A stretch of DNA of 64,000 nt, taken from contig CM060895.1 of NCBI GenBank assembly GCA_030762935.1, positions 33,879,501 through 33,943,500 on the forward strand. The letters are read 5' to 3'. Source of the stretch: Hymenopus coronatus. Lineage: Eukaryota > Arthropoda > Insecta > Mantodea > Hymenopodidae. A model generated the notes under the pieces. That model was not told the origin of the DNA. It made no database searches and worked only from the letters and a program-made list of their open reading frames with translations. This document shows, one piece after another, positions 1-11,005 of the stretch. How positions within the stretch are numbered: the first letter of the stretch is position 1; every line of letters starts with the position of its first letter. The position numbers and the translations under genes are program-made.

Positions 1-629
1 ACTCAAAAACTAAAGGTCGGTAAAATGCCATAATTCGTATCTTCCCAAGAATACGACAAGAAGAATTTGAGAAAAGTCCCCCCCCCCACTTCAAACTACC
101 CTTTACATGAAAAAATTTTGAATTTTTTTTTTCTCAAAACTGGCTGTAACGGTTTTTATTAAAACGTCGTATATTCACATAACCCATAAATTATATATCC
201 TACATTTATGAAACAGCTCTGAAGACATTTATTCTGGATTAATTTTGTATAACTGGTAAACCGTAAGAGATGGGGAAAGAGTTACTACACAAAAATTTAT
301 CTACTTCTCGTAAAAACACACAGTGTATGCCATATGTATTTTTTTCATTTCAGAGATATTCCTTGTTATTTGTCTCAGTTTTAAAATACTTAAATTTTAC
401 TCATATGGGCACATGTATACTCCTGATTAAGCAAAGAAACGAATTTCAACCTCATGACAACCAGTTTTTAAAAGATTTGACTATCTCTTTAGCCTAGTGT
501 TCTCCGTTATTTCTCTTCTATTTACAAGGAAGCAAGTAATAAGGTCATTTATTTATGAAGTTTTTTTTTTAACATTTATTTGTTACAGCGATGTAGAGAA
601 GATCATATGAATGAACACATCAGATTTTT
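1..629 (+). repeat. Element H copy, cut by window start
   Basis: The copy enters from the left edge inside the segment that follows the TG microsatellite ('ctcaaaaactaaaggtcgg') and runs to a clear H-end: a degenerate subterminal decamer, the hairpin and 'cacatcagattttt' at 615-629. The P-end lies outside the window. Confidence 0.85.
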
Positions 630-1674
630 CCATTATGACTGGCCAAAGACTATCAGCTTTGATCAATCAGTTATAGAGTGATGAAATACGCTCAGTTTGT
701 GTCTGTATTTGTTCCAACATTTTTCTGAAATAGGAAGGTTTTATTGCCCAACATCACCCTTTTGAGGCCTCTCTCCCCTTTGCTGATTAACACCTTAATT
801 TGCCTTCCTTATCATTACAGAGAGCATTTGAGATGCCAGGACTGAGTACACTGCTCATTTAACTGCAGACGTAAGCAGCACGTGCTCTACGAACCGATTT
901 TTGAGCAGCGAAGACAAAACAAAGGTAGGTGGGACCAGTTCAATCTTTACAGAATGAAACGTTTCAAAATTGCATTTTATATTGTAGTAAACATGACATA
1001 TAAACATGAAATGCTATTTATATATTTAGTTACAATTGATTGATTTTGTGGTATTACAGCAATACGTGCAGTATATATTAATGTCTTTATAATATTTGTT
1101 CGTAAATTTGTTGATTGTAGATGTAGTAGTTAATGTGTATTGTGGCTACAATATTAATCTCTCGTTATTGTACATTTAATGTAATGTACAGTAATATTCA
1201 TTTTAGGTGATGTTCTTACGATATTTTACTAAACAGCGTTAAGAACACCAACCCAAATTCCTCTATAAATGAACACATTTTTATGTAGCTTATTTTCGAT
1301 GGTTTCTGCAAAATATATTATCAATAAAACATTTAAAAGCAAGCAGACACAGGAATAGTAGTTAAGTTACGTCGCGTCGTCTCACCTATCACCGTGAGCG
1401 TACAGTGAGTGAACCGACACCGCCCCTGTCTGCGAGTCAAGAATCCCCGTAATATTGTTATCTTGCAATCCTTCAAACGTTATCACGCGTGCTGTCTCTA
1501 TTAAGGAGATAAGATACACAATGACAAAGCTTTATTTGTACTTTTATATCGAACTAAACAGCTACGCGCTAACGTGTTTGATTTTCCTCGGTCCGACGAC
1601 TCTGACTGGTGGTTTCCCGAGGTTGGTAGGCGAATGCTGAAACGGTTTTCTCTCTACCGTGAACTTTATGTTTA
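630..1674. other. Single-copy DNA with one splice-like exon candidate
   Basis: No element H, SINE or transposon homology is visible. The stretch is AT-rich apart from about 760-940. The only structured item is the splice-like segment at 821-924, listed separately. Confidence 0.5.
821..924 (+). other. Candidate non-coding exon
   Basis: A pyrimidine-rich tract ending in 'tcattacag' is followed by 104 bases that are GC-richer than the flanks, then 'aaag|gtaggt', a good match to a 5' splice donor. All three forward frames contain stops, so if it is an exon it is untranslated or belongs to a non-coding RNA. Chance splice-like pairs are common in long AT-rich DNA, hence the low confidence. Confidence 0.25.
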
Positions 1675-2538
1675 TTACTTTCTCTAGCCCGGTTTGTACA
1701 ATGTACATAAGGATAGAGAAGTATTGCATTCCACCCAAAAAGTCGATACCGAGATTTCACCAGAAATACCTGTTTTAGGACCCCCTGTATCCGTGTGTGT
1801 GTCGTGTGTCCGTGTATCTGTGAACACGATAACTCAAAAAAGAAAAGTAGCTAAAATACCAAACTTGGTATTTAAGTTCAGTATCTTCCAGGGATGCGAC
1901 ACGAGGATTTTGAGAAAAATCCCCCCACCCCAAACTGCCCTTTACATGGAACCTTTTTTCGAAAATGTTGTTTCTCTTAAAAATGGCTCTAACGATTTTG
2001 ATCAAAATATCGTATATTAAAGATATTTACCTGAAAAATAAAATGTATATCTTGAATTTTCTGGGAATAGCTTCTAAAGATCTGTTTATTCCGGATGAAT
2101 TTTGCTTAATTTGGTATAACTAGTAAACCGTAAGAGATAGACAAAAACTTACTGTACAAAAAATGTAGGTCTTGTTAAAATACACAACTTACGTAATATA
2201 CATTTTTTTCCTGGAGCTTTCCGTTTGGCATTCATTTGTGAAGTACTTATACTTTTGAGACGGGAGTGTCCGTTTTTCTTTTGTTCTACTCCTGACCAAG
2301 AAAAGAAGCGATTTGTACTGACAATCGCACAATACGACAACTTTTAAAACTTTTGACTATTGGTTTTGCCTAGTGTATTCCCTTATTTTCTTCCTACTTA
2401 TAAGGTACTAAGTAATAAGAACATTGTACTAATGAGTACCCCGATTAGCAAGGTGCAGAAAGAAAAATAATGTTATGTAGGAAGTTTGTAGAACAGTTAG
2501 AGAAAGTCATGTGTGTGTAACACATCAGATTTTTTTTT
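1675..2538 (+). repeat. Element H, near full length
   Basis: The P-end is degenerate ('ttactttctctagccc', then a diverged palindrome around 'acaatgtacat'). The interior is complete, with the TG-rich tract at about 1796-1815, the stem-loop near 1857-1874 and the C-run at 1920. The H-end finishes 'gtaacacatcagatttt'. Confidence 0.85.
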
Positions 2539-3227
2539 CTGTCCTCATTTATTGGTTTTAGGTTTGTAGGACTAGGTAATGGCGGTTTGGGTGTTGTGGC
2601 AGAACGGTGAAAGCATTGATTTTTCCCGCGTTTTCTGGTACTACTGGATCCTCCTTCCTGGAACTTACCCAAATTCCATGGGACCCCAGGTTTAAGGAAG
2701 GCTTAGACAGAGCTAAGATTCGATGCTAGAATTCTCAGGATTCGCATCATGTAGGCAGAGTTAGAGATATCTTTCATGCTTGCCGATGACGACCTTCCTT
2801 CATCCTTTCTTCTCAGTTGCTAGAGACGTTTCTTTCCCTTTAATGCCCTTCAAGTACCTCTAACCCCTGCGTTTTCACTTAACAGTTTCAAAACTGGTGC
2901 ACTCCTTCACGTAATCTTTCAATCTTATGTGAAGTAAGTTGTTGCATTGTGGAAATTGCCAGATTTCTTAACTGCAATTTGATTTACACATTATTTTGTT
3001 CCTGCCTTAGAACGATTTACTTCATGATGTACGCAACAGAAATCTACAAAACTACTGTTTCTTTCATAACACAGCTTATGCATGATCATCTTTGTTGCTG
3101 TTGTTATTGTTGGGAGTGGCAACAATGGAATCAACTTTTCTGTAATCATAACTATTACGGAACAGATGCTATTCACATTTCTGGGTTTATCGGACTCTCA
3201 AGCTTTTGTAAATACCCATAATGTAGG
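2539..3227. other. Single-copy DNA, nothing recognised
   Basis: A GC-richer part (2560-2900) precedes an AT-rich part. There is no coding frame of convincing length and no match to any repeat in the window. Confidence 0.45.
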
Positions 3228-3500
3228 TGTATTGCTCCTGGCCATGCAAAGAGAACGGAATTTCAAGCACATAGCAACTAGCTTTTAAAAGATTTGACTA
3301 TCACTTTATCCTGGTGTAATACTTTGTTTCGATTTTACTTACAGTTAACTAAAATCTCGGTATCGAATTTTTGGTGGAGTGCAATACCTTCCCTATACAT
3401 ATATAAATAGCACGTATAGAGAAAGTAAAAATATAGTTTTGTAAGAATAGTTTCTTAAGAATAGATATAGAAGGTCATGTGAATGAAACAGAGGGTTTTT
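3228..3500. repeat. Chimeric element H fragment (+ / - / +)
   Basis: Plus-strand H sequence (3228-3348) is interrupted by a minus-strand P-end piece (3350-3432, ending 'agagaaagtaaaaata'). It then resumes as a plus-strand H-end (3436-3500). A further minus-strand scrap of the CA region follows at about 3503-3560. Confidence 0.65.
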
Positions 3501-3769
3501 GTTTGAGTTATGCTGTTCACAGACAGACACAGGCATATTCCTAAGAAAGTGATTATTTTTTTTCTCTCTAAAGGTGTATTTATAGTAACAACTCAATATA
3601 GAATTTTTGAATGGAAAATAATATTTTTTCTGCTAACTATAGGTAAGTAGTATAAAAAGTAAATATCTGATGTTCCATTTACAAGACTGTCTCCATGGCC
3701 AGGAGTTTACAAATTCCCGTATGAGGAAAGTTCAAGTATTTGAAAACTGAAAACGATAACGAGGAAACC

Positions 3770-4017
3770 TGCCTGCATAGAGTGCTAGTAGCGTGTTTGC
3801 CTCACATTCAACAGGTCGCGAATTTGACTCTCAAATATGGTGAGCTACATGGTTAAGGTTTTTTTCGGCGTTTTCCCTAATGACGAGTAACTTTTATGCT
3901 CTACGCACCGCAAGAACATTGGAGTATCATTTCACCAATTTTATTCATTGTCCGATATAGTCAACCAAGTTAAAAGACGTTACGTTAACATACAAACCAA
4001 AAAATAAACAGAAAAAG
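3770..4017 (+). repeat. SINE-D, tRNA-derived
   Basis: A weak tRNA-like head (A-box-like 'tagagtgctagtagcg', B-box-like 'cgaatttgactc') is followed by a body containing 'ggtttttttcggcg' and 'ttcattgtccgatat', and ends A-rich. The same body recurs at 63244-63425. The insertion splits an element H copy. No clean TSD could be read. Confidence 0.6.
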
Positions 4018-4319
4018 TAATATCTCGGAAAGGGTGAAGTCCACGAAAAGAAAGCTATGTATGACATAAATTGTATGTTTTAACTAGATGTACATTTTTT
4101 GTGTAGTAAGTTTTTTTTTTCATCTGTTACGATTTACCAGCTATGTAAAAGTCATCCAGAATAAGGAGGTCTTCAGAAGCTATTCCCAGAAAATTCAAGA
4201 TGTACATTTTATTTGTCATGTAAATTGCTTTAATATATGACGAGTTTAATAAAAATCGTTAGGTCCATTTTTGAAAAAATCAAAATGTTAGAAACTTTTT
4301 CATGTAAAGGGTAGTGTGA

Positions 4320-5107
4320 GCGAATTTCCTCAAAATATTTTCGTTTTTGAGACACAAAAACAGCCAGAACCTTTTTCTGATTTTTTTTTAATTTTTGTTT
4401 TTCTGTTGTTTTTATAGGGACCCTAAAGCATGTACTTCTGGTGAAATCTCGGTATCAACTTTTTGGGTGGGGTGCAATGTGCTCTCTACCTGCCTACTTT
4501 GTATTAAATAGATAAAGTAAACATTAAGAATATTAATGGATAATTTCCTCAAAATCTTCGTGTCGCATCTTTAGAAGATACAAAACTTAAATATTACGTT
4601 TGAAATTTTACCACTTTTCGTTTTCGAGACACGGAAACATCCAGGACCTTTTTCTGATTTGTTTCAAGTTTTGTTTTCCTGTTTTTTGTTTGTTTTGTTT
4701 TTATAGGGACACTAAAGCGTGTACTTCCGGTGAAATCTCGATATCGAATTTTTAGGTGGAGTGCAATGTGTTCTCTACCTACCTAATTTGTTTTAAATAG
4801 ATAAAATAAACATTAAGAATATTAGTGGGGAATTTTCTTAAGATCTTCGTGTCGCAGCTTTAGAAGATACAAAACTTAAATATTAAGTTTGGAATTTTAC
4901 CGACTTTTCATTTTTGAGACACGAAAACACCCAGGACCTTTTTCTGATTTTTTTTAATTTGTTTTCTTTTGTTTTGTTTTTATAGGGACCTAAAGCGTGT
5001 ACTTCTGGTGACATTTCGGTTTCGAATTTTTGGGTGATGTGTAATGTGTTCTCTACCTACCTACCTACTTTGTATTTAATGGATAAAATAAACATTAAGA
5101 ATCTCAC
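4320..5107 (-). repeat. Three tandem P-end modules of element H
   Basis: Three units start at about 4320, 4541 and 4831, so the period is roughly 275-290 bp. Each runs from 'ttcctcaaaatcttcg' (shortened in unit 1) through 'ttttgagacac' and 'cctttttctgatt', then 'ataggga' and 'ggtgaaatctcg', to 'ctctacctacct' and 'aaacattaagaat'. They share a variant tail (aaataaacattaagaat) not seen in other copies, so they arose by local amplification. Confidence 0.75.
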
Positions 5108-5929
5108 TATGCTGGAAAAATAACTTATTTTGTTGCATATTTGCTTCATTTTGCACAATGTACTTGCTTCTTTTTCCTGGTTAATGTATTGCTTAGATAT
5201 ATTTGTGCTATGATGTTCAATTATTAGACATTAGAGCGTGACTGATTCTATTTACGCAGTGTGCACAGCATGATAAAGGGCACTTGAGTGCATTATGTCG
5301 TGAGCTAGGCGCCTCCACTAAATCTGCAGAATAGCTTTGCAATTTCGCAGGAGCAATAAATGGAATGTCTCCACGCAGCAAATTGGCATGGAAAACAAAG
5401 ATAAGGCTGAGTCTGGCACTGCTTTTGATCTCAGTGGGACTGAATTCATCTCCAGGGTGGAGACTCTGGCAATGCATCACCCGGAAAATTCTGTTGTTTG
5501 CCTGTAAATCGTCTCTGGGAGTCAATGAAGCAGGCTTACAGAGGATCTGCAGCCCCGACTTGCTTTTGCAGTGCGCGTCTACTGCATTAATAGTCCACCC
5601 CCGCCCCTCTACTCCTCTGGTTGCTTGGTAACCATTTACAATCTTCTGTGTACATACAATAGCGCTCCGGTATAAAAACTGAAAGCAAGAGGGTATACAA
5701 GCAAACATAGGCACTAAAAATGTTAATACGCGTTGGTATTCTTTTGAATAGGAATACAAAAAAAAGTCTGCTGTATTACATTTGAATTTCTTTCACTGTC
5801 GTTTGTTTCTGTGTGATTTGTACGAAGTAATCCTGAAAAAACATATAATGTTTCTCTGCGTCATATTAACTGAGATAAATATGCACACTCGAATGCATGA
5901 AATCATGCCGGTAGAAATGTTTACTTTCT
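5108..5929. other. Single-copy region with GC-richer island (5220-5640)
   Basis: The island contrasts strongly with its AT-rich surroundings. It carries a G/C-rich box 'ccacccccgcccc' (about 5596) and an X-box-like palindrome. The minus strand stays open for 180 codons across it (5217-5759, from a TTG). The translation shows no recognisable domain, signal or compositional bias of a protein, so I treat it as non-coding, possibly regulatory. Confidence 0.4.
5620..5632. promoter_or_regulatory. X-box-like (RFX) palindrome
   Basis: The sequence gttgcttggtaac is a near-perfect inverted repeat matching the RFX X-box pattern (GTTNCC, short spacer, GGNAAC type). It lies at the edge of the GC-richer island, just after the C-rich box. 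The match is by pattern only. Confidence 0.3.
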
Positions 5930-6803
5930 CTACACGTACTATGTACATAGTGTATAGAGAAGGTATTGCACTCCACCCAAAAAATCGATACCGAGATTTC
6001 ACTGGAAATATATGTTTAAGGGTCCCCTATAACCAAAAAAAAAAAAAAAAAGCATTTTCTGAAAATGCATGTGCGTGTATGTGGGGTCCGTGTGTCTGAG
6101 AACACGATAACTCAAAAACGAAAAGTCGGTAAAATAGCAACTTGGTATTTAAGTTCAGTATCTTCCAGGGATGCGACACGATTTTGAGAAAAATCCTCCC
6201 ACACCAAACTACCCTTTACATGGAACTTTTTTCGAAAATTTTTATATTCTTAAAAATGGCTCTAACGATTTTGATTAAAATATTGTATAATAAAGATATT
6301 TAGCTGACAAATAAAATGTATATCTTGAATTTTCTGGGAATAGCCTCTGAAGATTACTTTATTCTGGATCAATTTTACGGAAGTTTGCATAACTGCTAAA
6401 CCGTAAGAGATTGGCAAAAACTTACCACACAGAAAATGTAGGGCACGTGAAAATGCACAATTTATGCAAATTACATTTTGTTTGTAGAGTTGATTGTTTT
6501 TTTAGATATTCCTTGGTTTTGGTTTCAGCTTTAAAAGACTTACTTTTCTCATACAGGAATTTGTCAATTCCTGTCCATACAAGCAAAGCAACTTCAGTCA
6601 CATAGCAACCAGCTTTTGACCATCACTTTAAGTTATTGTACTCCCTTATTTCGCTTCTACTTACAAGGAAGCAAGTAATAAGACTATTTCTGCTCAGTTT
6701 TTCTCGATTAGAATGAAGTAAATATAAGCATAAGCTTTTTAACAATAATTTGTTGCAGAGATGCAGAGAAAGTCATGTGAATGAAACACATAAGGTTTTT
6801 TTT
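5930..6803 (+). repeat. Element H, near full length
   Basis: The P-end is intact (tttactttctctacacg, palindrome core ctatgtacatag at about 5939). It has an A-run, a short TG tract (about 6068-6095), a complete interior and an H-end 'gaaacacataagg' with a T-run. Confidence 0.9.
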
Positions 6804-6825
6804 AATACGGTTCTGGGTTCTTGTT

Positions 6826-7111
6826 CTTGTAGAGTTGACCGTTTTAGAAATATTCATTGTTTATGGTTTTAGTTTTAAACTACCTAAGTTTTATTAAACA
6901 GCACCATATAAAGCGAACCGGACCTCAATTAGGTTTTAAGAGATTTAGCTATTGCTTTATCCTAATTTCCCTTATTTTCCTTCAATTTACAAGCGAGAAA
7001 GTAATAAGACCAATTATGCTAATTTTATATCGATTAGCATAATATTTCGTAAGAATAGTTTGTATACGGAAACTGTAGAGAAAGTTGTGTGAAAGGAACG
7101 CATCAGATTTT
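6826..7111 (+). repeat. Second H-end module in tandem
   Basis: Immediately after the preceding H-end, the 3' third of element H starts again ('gtagagttgaccg'). It runs to another terminus 'gaacgcatcagatttt'. The same arrangement occurs at 37755-38076. Confidence 0.75.
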
Positions 7112-7794
7112 CTTAATGGTGCTCTTGACTGGTTGCTCATATAGAGATTACGTAGGAGTAACTTCTATTCGGATTCACATACATTTCCATCAGTATCTTT
7201 CTGAATTTGTTGAATCTACTGTGTCAAATTCCCTTTACAGTTCTATAGGTTATATCCACACTTCTTAACTTCCTCTAAGCTCATTAAAAGTAAAGTTAAG
7301 CAAGGATAGCCCTCATTAGTGGCTGTGTGAAAATGTGGCACAGCTGTGGCAAGATATTGCCAAGGCCCACTGTATTTGGTTAGTTGCTGATGCAGTCCAA
7401 ATGCATGCATTTAGTTTCTTCATGTTTACCCAATAAATCCACAGCCAGGAAGCAATTCCCTCGAGCATTACACAACAAACACTGCACATGTAGAGGTAAT
7501 TACTGGCTTTAATGGCCGCCTCACTTCTGACGTCATGTTTCGTGGGTGCGAAAGCAAAATGCTCCCTTCTGCCAGCGTTCACATGAATATTCATCTTCCT
7601 GGAGAACTTTCTTGCGTCTTGCAGTAACCGACATGCTTCCTTCGGCACTCAAGTGTCGCCGCCGAGTTGAGCAAAACGGCAGAGAAGCAGCAAAACCAAA
7701 TGTTGAGCGTTAAAACAGCTTACCCACTCACGCAGAAGAAGCACTCCATTCCCACCAAAATTTACGTAACAAAAATACAAGCTTTGAGGTATAA
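7112..7794. other. Single-copy region with motif-dense island (7310-7660)
   Basis: The island is GC-richer than its flanks and carries 'tgacgtca' (CRE-type, 7528), 'atgaatattcat' (palindrome, about 7585) and 'tgtttac' (forkhead-type, 7423). An open minus-strand frame of 110 codons crosses it without any recognisable protein feature. Enhancer-like DNA is a guess from motif density only. Confidence 0.35.
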
Positions 7795-8928
7795 TAAAAA
7801 ATGTCATGTGTTACATTCACATGACTTTCTCTACCTGTGCTGCAAACTACTCTTACCAAGGCATTATTATTTTATAAACACAATGTAAATAAAGATAATC
7901 ATAATCAGAAATGCAATGGAATTCGCTAAGCTAAAGCGATACTCAGATCTTTTAAAACTGATTATATATCGGAAATGGTCAAGTCCAAGAAAAATGTTTC
8001 GTTTCGTAATCGGGCTACCCTCCCCGTATTTGTAAGACGGACAAGTCAATGCCTAGAGCCACGGCACGAAACCACAGAATGTTACGCGGGGTTGGCCCGT
8101 AGCCAGGCATGAGCATGAGGAAGTGGATGCTATGAAATGTAGCCGAAATTCATGAGAGGGAAGGTGATGATGGAGCAAATGGTGGAAGGATTGGCGCGGG
8201 GGACCCGGAGAAAATCCGCCCAGACACCGCTTCGTCCACCAGAAACTTATATGCGGGCGCTTGGGATCGAACCCGGGCGGGAGGCGTGGTCTAACCACTC
8301 AACCCCGGAGACGCCCGAAAAAATGTACAGCGCATAAATTGTGTGTTTTAACGAGATCTAAATTTTTGTGTAGTAAGTTTTTGTCTTTCTTTATGGTTAT
8401 ATCTCGGAAATGGTCAACTCCACGAAAAAATATAATGGGTGTAAATTGTGTGTTTTAACGAGATATACCTTTTTTGTAATAAGTTTTCATCTATCTCTTA
8501 CGGTTTATCAGTTATTCAAAAGTCATCCAGAATGAAAAGGTCTTCAGGGACTATCAACAGAAATAGGTATTCATTTATTTTTTGATGTAAATATATTTTA
8601 TATACCGTATGCTATTCAACGTCATTAGAACCAGTTTTGAGAAAATCAAAATACTCGACATTTTTCCCATGTGAAAGGTAGTTTGGGATGGGGTGATTTT
8701 TCTCAAAATCTTTGCTTGGCATCCTTTGGTATTTTCTCGACTTTTGGATTTTCGGTTATCGCTCGCGCGCACACACATATGTACATGCACACGCTTTTTT
8801 CTAAAAATGCTTATTTGGATACAGGGGACTCTAAAACGTTCATTTCCAGTGAAATTTCGGTATCGAATTTTTAGGGGAGTATAAAACCTTCTCTATCTAT
8901 TCACTATGTACTAAATACAGAAAGCAAT
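7795..8928 (-). repeat. Element H interrupted by SINE-A
   Basis: The H-end starts at 7795 ('atgtcatgtgttacattc'). SINE-A occupies 8040-8316. A stretch of about 75 bp after the SINE (8325-8397) is repeated at 8425-8500, so the copy has an internal partial duplication. The P-end (about 8885-8928) is degraded. Confidence 0.7.
8040..8316 (-). repeat. SINE-A, tRNA-derived
   Basis: Read on the minus strand, the head carries an A box within 'ggggttgagtggttag' and a perfect B box 'gggttcgatccc'. A body shared with the other SINE-A copies follows ('gtttctggtgga', 'ctccatcatcac'). It is the longest SINE-A copy here and is inserted in element H. Confidence 0.8.
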
Positions 8929-9324
8929 ATGTGTTACAATCTCCTAAAACTACAGTAAAAAGCCCCTTAAACAAAATGACGGAAAAAATCGTCTGATATG
9001 TTATACTTAGATGACATTCATTACACAATCTATTCTCAAAAATCCTGTTTTTATGCCTACTTTATGTAAAGATAAAAATTAATTGTATAAATGGTTTTAT
9101 TATTTATTCCTTTGTAGATACAATGGTAATAGGGGATAAAGTACTTTCATTTATAACAGACGTTCTTTTGCATTTGCATCAATTTTTTCTGAACGTAAAT
9201 ATGTTAAATAAATACTCTATGAATATTTCGGGGCAGCATTTACTATTGCAGATTCAGAATTAGGTTTGGTAACATAATCATTATTTTTAAAACAATTAAA
9301 CCAAACAGTAAGAGTTTTACTTAG
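8929..9324. other. AT-rich DNA, nothing recognised
   Basis: No repeat homology and no coding frame. It sits between two minus-strand H copies. Confidence 0.4.
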
Positions 9325-9524
9325 TGTAAAAATCTTATGTGTTCCATTCACACGACTTTCTCTACATCTCTGCTACAAATTATTGTTAAAATACATATGC
9401 TTTTATTTACTTCATGCTAATCAAGAAAAAATCAGCAGAAATAATCTTATTACTTGCTTCCTTGTAAGTAGAAGCAAAATAAGAGAGTGCCATAGGCTAA
9501 AGCGATAGTCAAAAGCCAGTTATA
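9325..9524 (-). repeat. Element H, H-end fragment
   Basis: It begins 'aaaaatcttatgtgttcc' with an intact hairpin and decamer, and breaks off after about 200 bp at 'caaaagccagtt'. Confidence 0.8.
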
Positions 9525-9581
9525 TATAAACAAATAAAAATAAAGATACACATCTGGGGAGGGAGCGGACTGCAGTTTATA

Positions 9582-9696
9582 ATTATTATTGATGGCAATG
9601 GGAAGAATGTAATTAATTAACTAATTAATATGGATGTTGAATGTAACTAATTAATAATTAATTAGTTACATTAAACCCATAACCATCAATAATAAT
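9582..9696. mobile_element. Palindromic fold-back (MITE-like)
   Basis: Outer arms 9582-9602 and 9676-9696 are complementary with two mismatches. The inner arms 9640-9655 and 9657-9672 form a perfect 16+1+16 palindrome made of ATTAATTA motifs. The shape suggests a small MITE. No TSD was identified, and the ATTA-rich core could also bind homeodomain proteins. Confidence 0.5.
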
Positions 9697-10322
9697 CAGA
9701 AAATGCACTCCACTCCCACCCCAATGTGCAGCAAGGTGGAATGAAGTTGAATCTGCATCGAGTATCTCTTGAAGCGAAGAACCATCCCATTTGCAACAAT
9801 GCTGATCTTTCCCCTTGTATCGAAATAATGCATCGTGTGAGCCCTAAGGCACTATGGAAACAAAGATGCAAGCTGCACACTAGATTCTCCCTTGGAAGGG
9901 CTTCTAATTATGATAGCAGCGGGAACTATTAACAAGAGCAGATGTTTGCCAGGGCCTCAGTAATGGAAATGGGATAGAGGCAGAGCGTGCGATACTGTCC
10001 AAGTCTGCAGCTTTTAAACTTGTATCGCAAAATGGAGGTACAACTTTGATGCCTTGTGTATTATCCTTTCACATAGTAGCGTTGGATTCACTAGTTTTCT
10101 GAACAAGTGAGATAGGTATTTGAACTTCACATGGGCTCTTATATCAGGTTCCTTCAAGCCCAAAAGTTTATAGTTGTTGACATTATGAGGCAATGAAAGG
10201 CGAGGGTATATAACATTTCTGCTGTCCAACTCCTGTCCTACACAGGGCTTGTGTAAAAAAAACAATTAAATTAATTCTATTTGAATAAATTATAAATATT
10301 ATTAAAATCAACTTACTTAAAA
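9697..10322. other. Single-copy GC-richer island and SINE-C tail
   Basis: Positions 9700-10010 are GC-richer, low-copy and without a credible coding frame (a 68-codon plus frame and a 64-codon minus frame overlap each other). Positions 10228-10275 hold a SINE-C tail, listed separately. Confidence 0.4.
10228..10275 (+). repeat. SINE-C 3' tail fragment
   Basis: The sequence 'gtccaactcctgtcctac', then 'gcttgtgt' and an A-run, matches the tail of the SINE-C copy at 39309-39461. The tRNA-like head is not present here. Confidence 0.6.
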
Positions 10323-10770
10323 CAAAATGTGATGTTTTCCATTCACATACCGTCTCTGCAACAAATCATTGGTAGAAAGCTTATGCTTCTATTTACTTCA
10401 TATTAATCGAGACAAATTAGCAAAAATAGTCTTATTACTTGCTTCCTTATAAGTAGAAGCGAAATAAGGGAGTACCATACGTTAAAGTAATAGTCAAAAG
10501 CTGGTTGTTATGTGACTGAAGTTCCTTTGTTTGTATGCGCAGAAGTTGACAGATTCCTGAATGAGAAAAGTGTACATTTTTCAAAGCTGAAATCACAAAA
10601 CAAGGAATATCTCAAAAATGACCACTACGGACCTTTTTCTGAAAAAGTCTTTTTTTCGATTCAAGGGGACCCAAAACATGTATTTCCGGTGAAATCTCGG
10701 TATCAAATTTTGGGTGCAATACAATACCTTCTCTATACACTATGTATATAGTACGTTTAGAGAAATAAAA
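10323..10770 (-). repeat. Element H with large internal deletion
   Basis: The H-end side (10323-10610) joins directly to the P-proximal segment 'gacctttttctgaaaaag' (10630). The middle with the microsatellite and stem-loop is missing. The P-end is degraded. Confidence 0.75.
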
Positions 10771-11005
10771 AGAGAACTATGAAATGTTGATAATCCCGAG
10801 ATATCATATATTATACTTTCACTAGCGATTGGCAAGTGCTGGACTTGTGACTTGTGACGTCGGTACAGCAAACGACAACGGGCCAGTGTGTAAGCAGACG
10901 AGAAATACACAAGTGGCGGCTCTGTGGTAGTTCATTCTGTCTATGCGTTTGCTTTCTGACCGCAAGAATTAGTTTTGCTAATGAACTTTACTTACGTAAA
11001 ACATA
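10771..11005. other. Short single-copy spacer
   Basis: Includes a GC-richer stretch at 10850-10960. No feature was recognised. Confidence 0.35.

Larger units (their letters stand above)
3658..5107 (-). repeat. Element H, interrupted by SINE-D, with triplicated P-module
   Basis: The H-end starts at about 3660 ('aaatatctgatgttcc'). Homology is broken by SINE-D at 3770-4017 and resumes with 'atatctcggaaagggtg'. The P-proximal part is present three times in tandem (4320-5107, listed separately). Confidence 0.7.

Noticed and set aside
5217..5759. 180-codon minus-strand open frame
   Set aside because: It starts at TTG, shows no domain, signal or bias, and overlaps an open plus frame (5365-5631). 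GC-richer single-copy DNA explains the openness.
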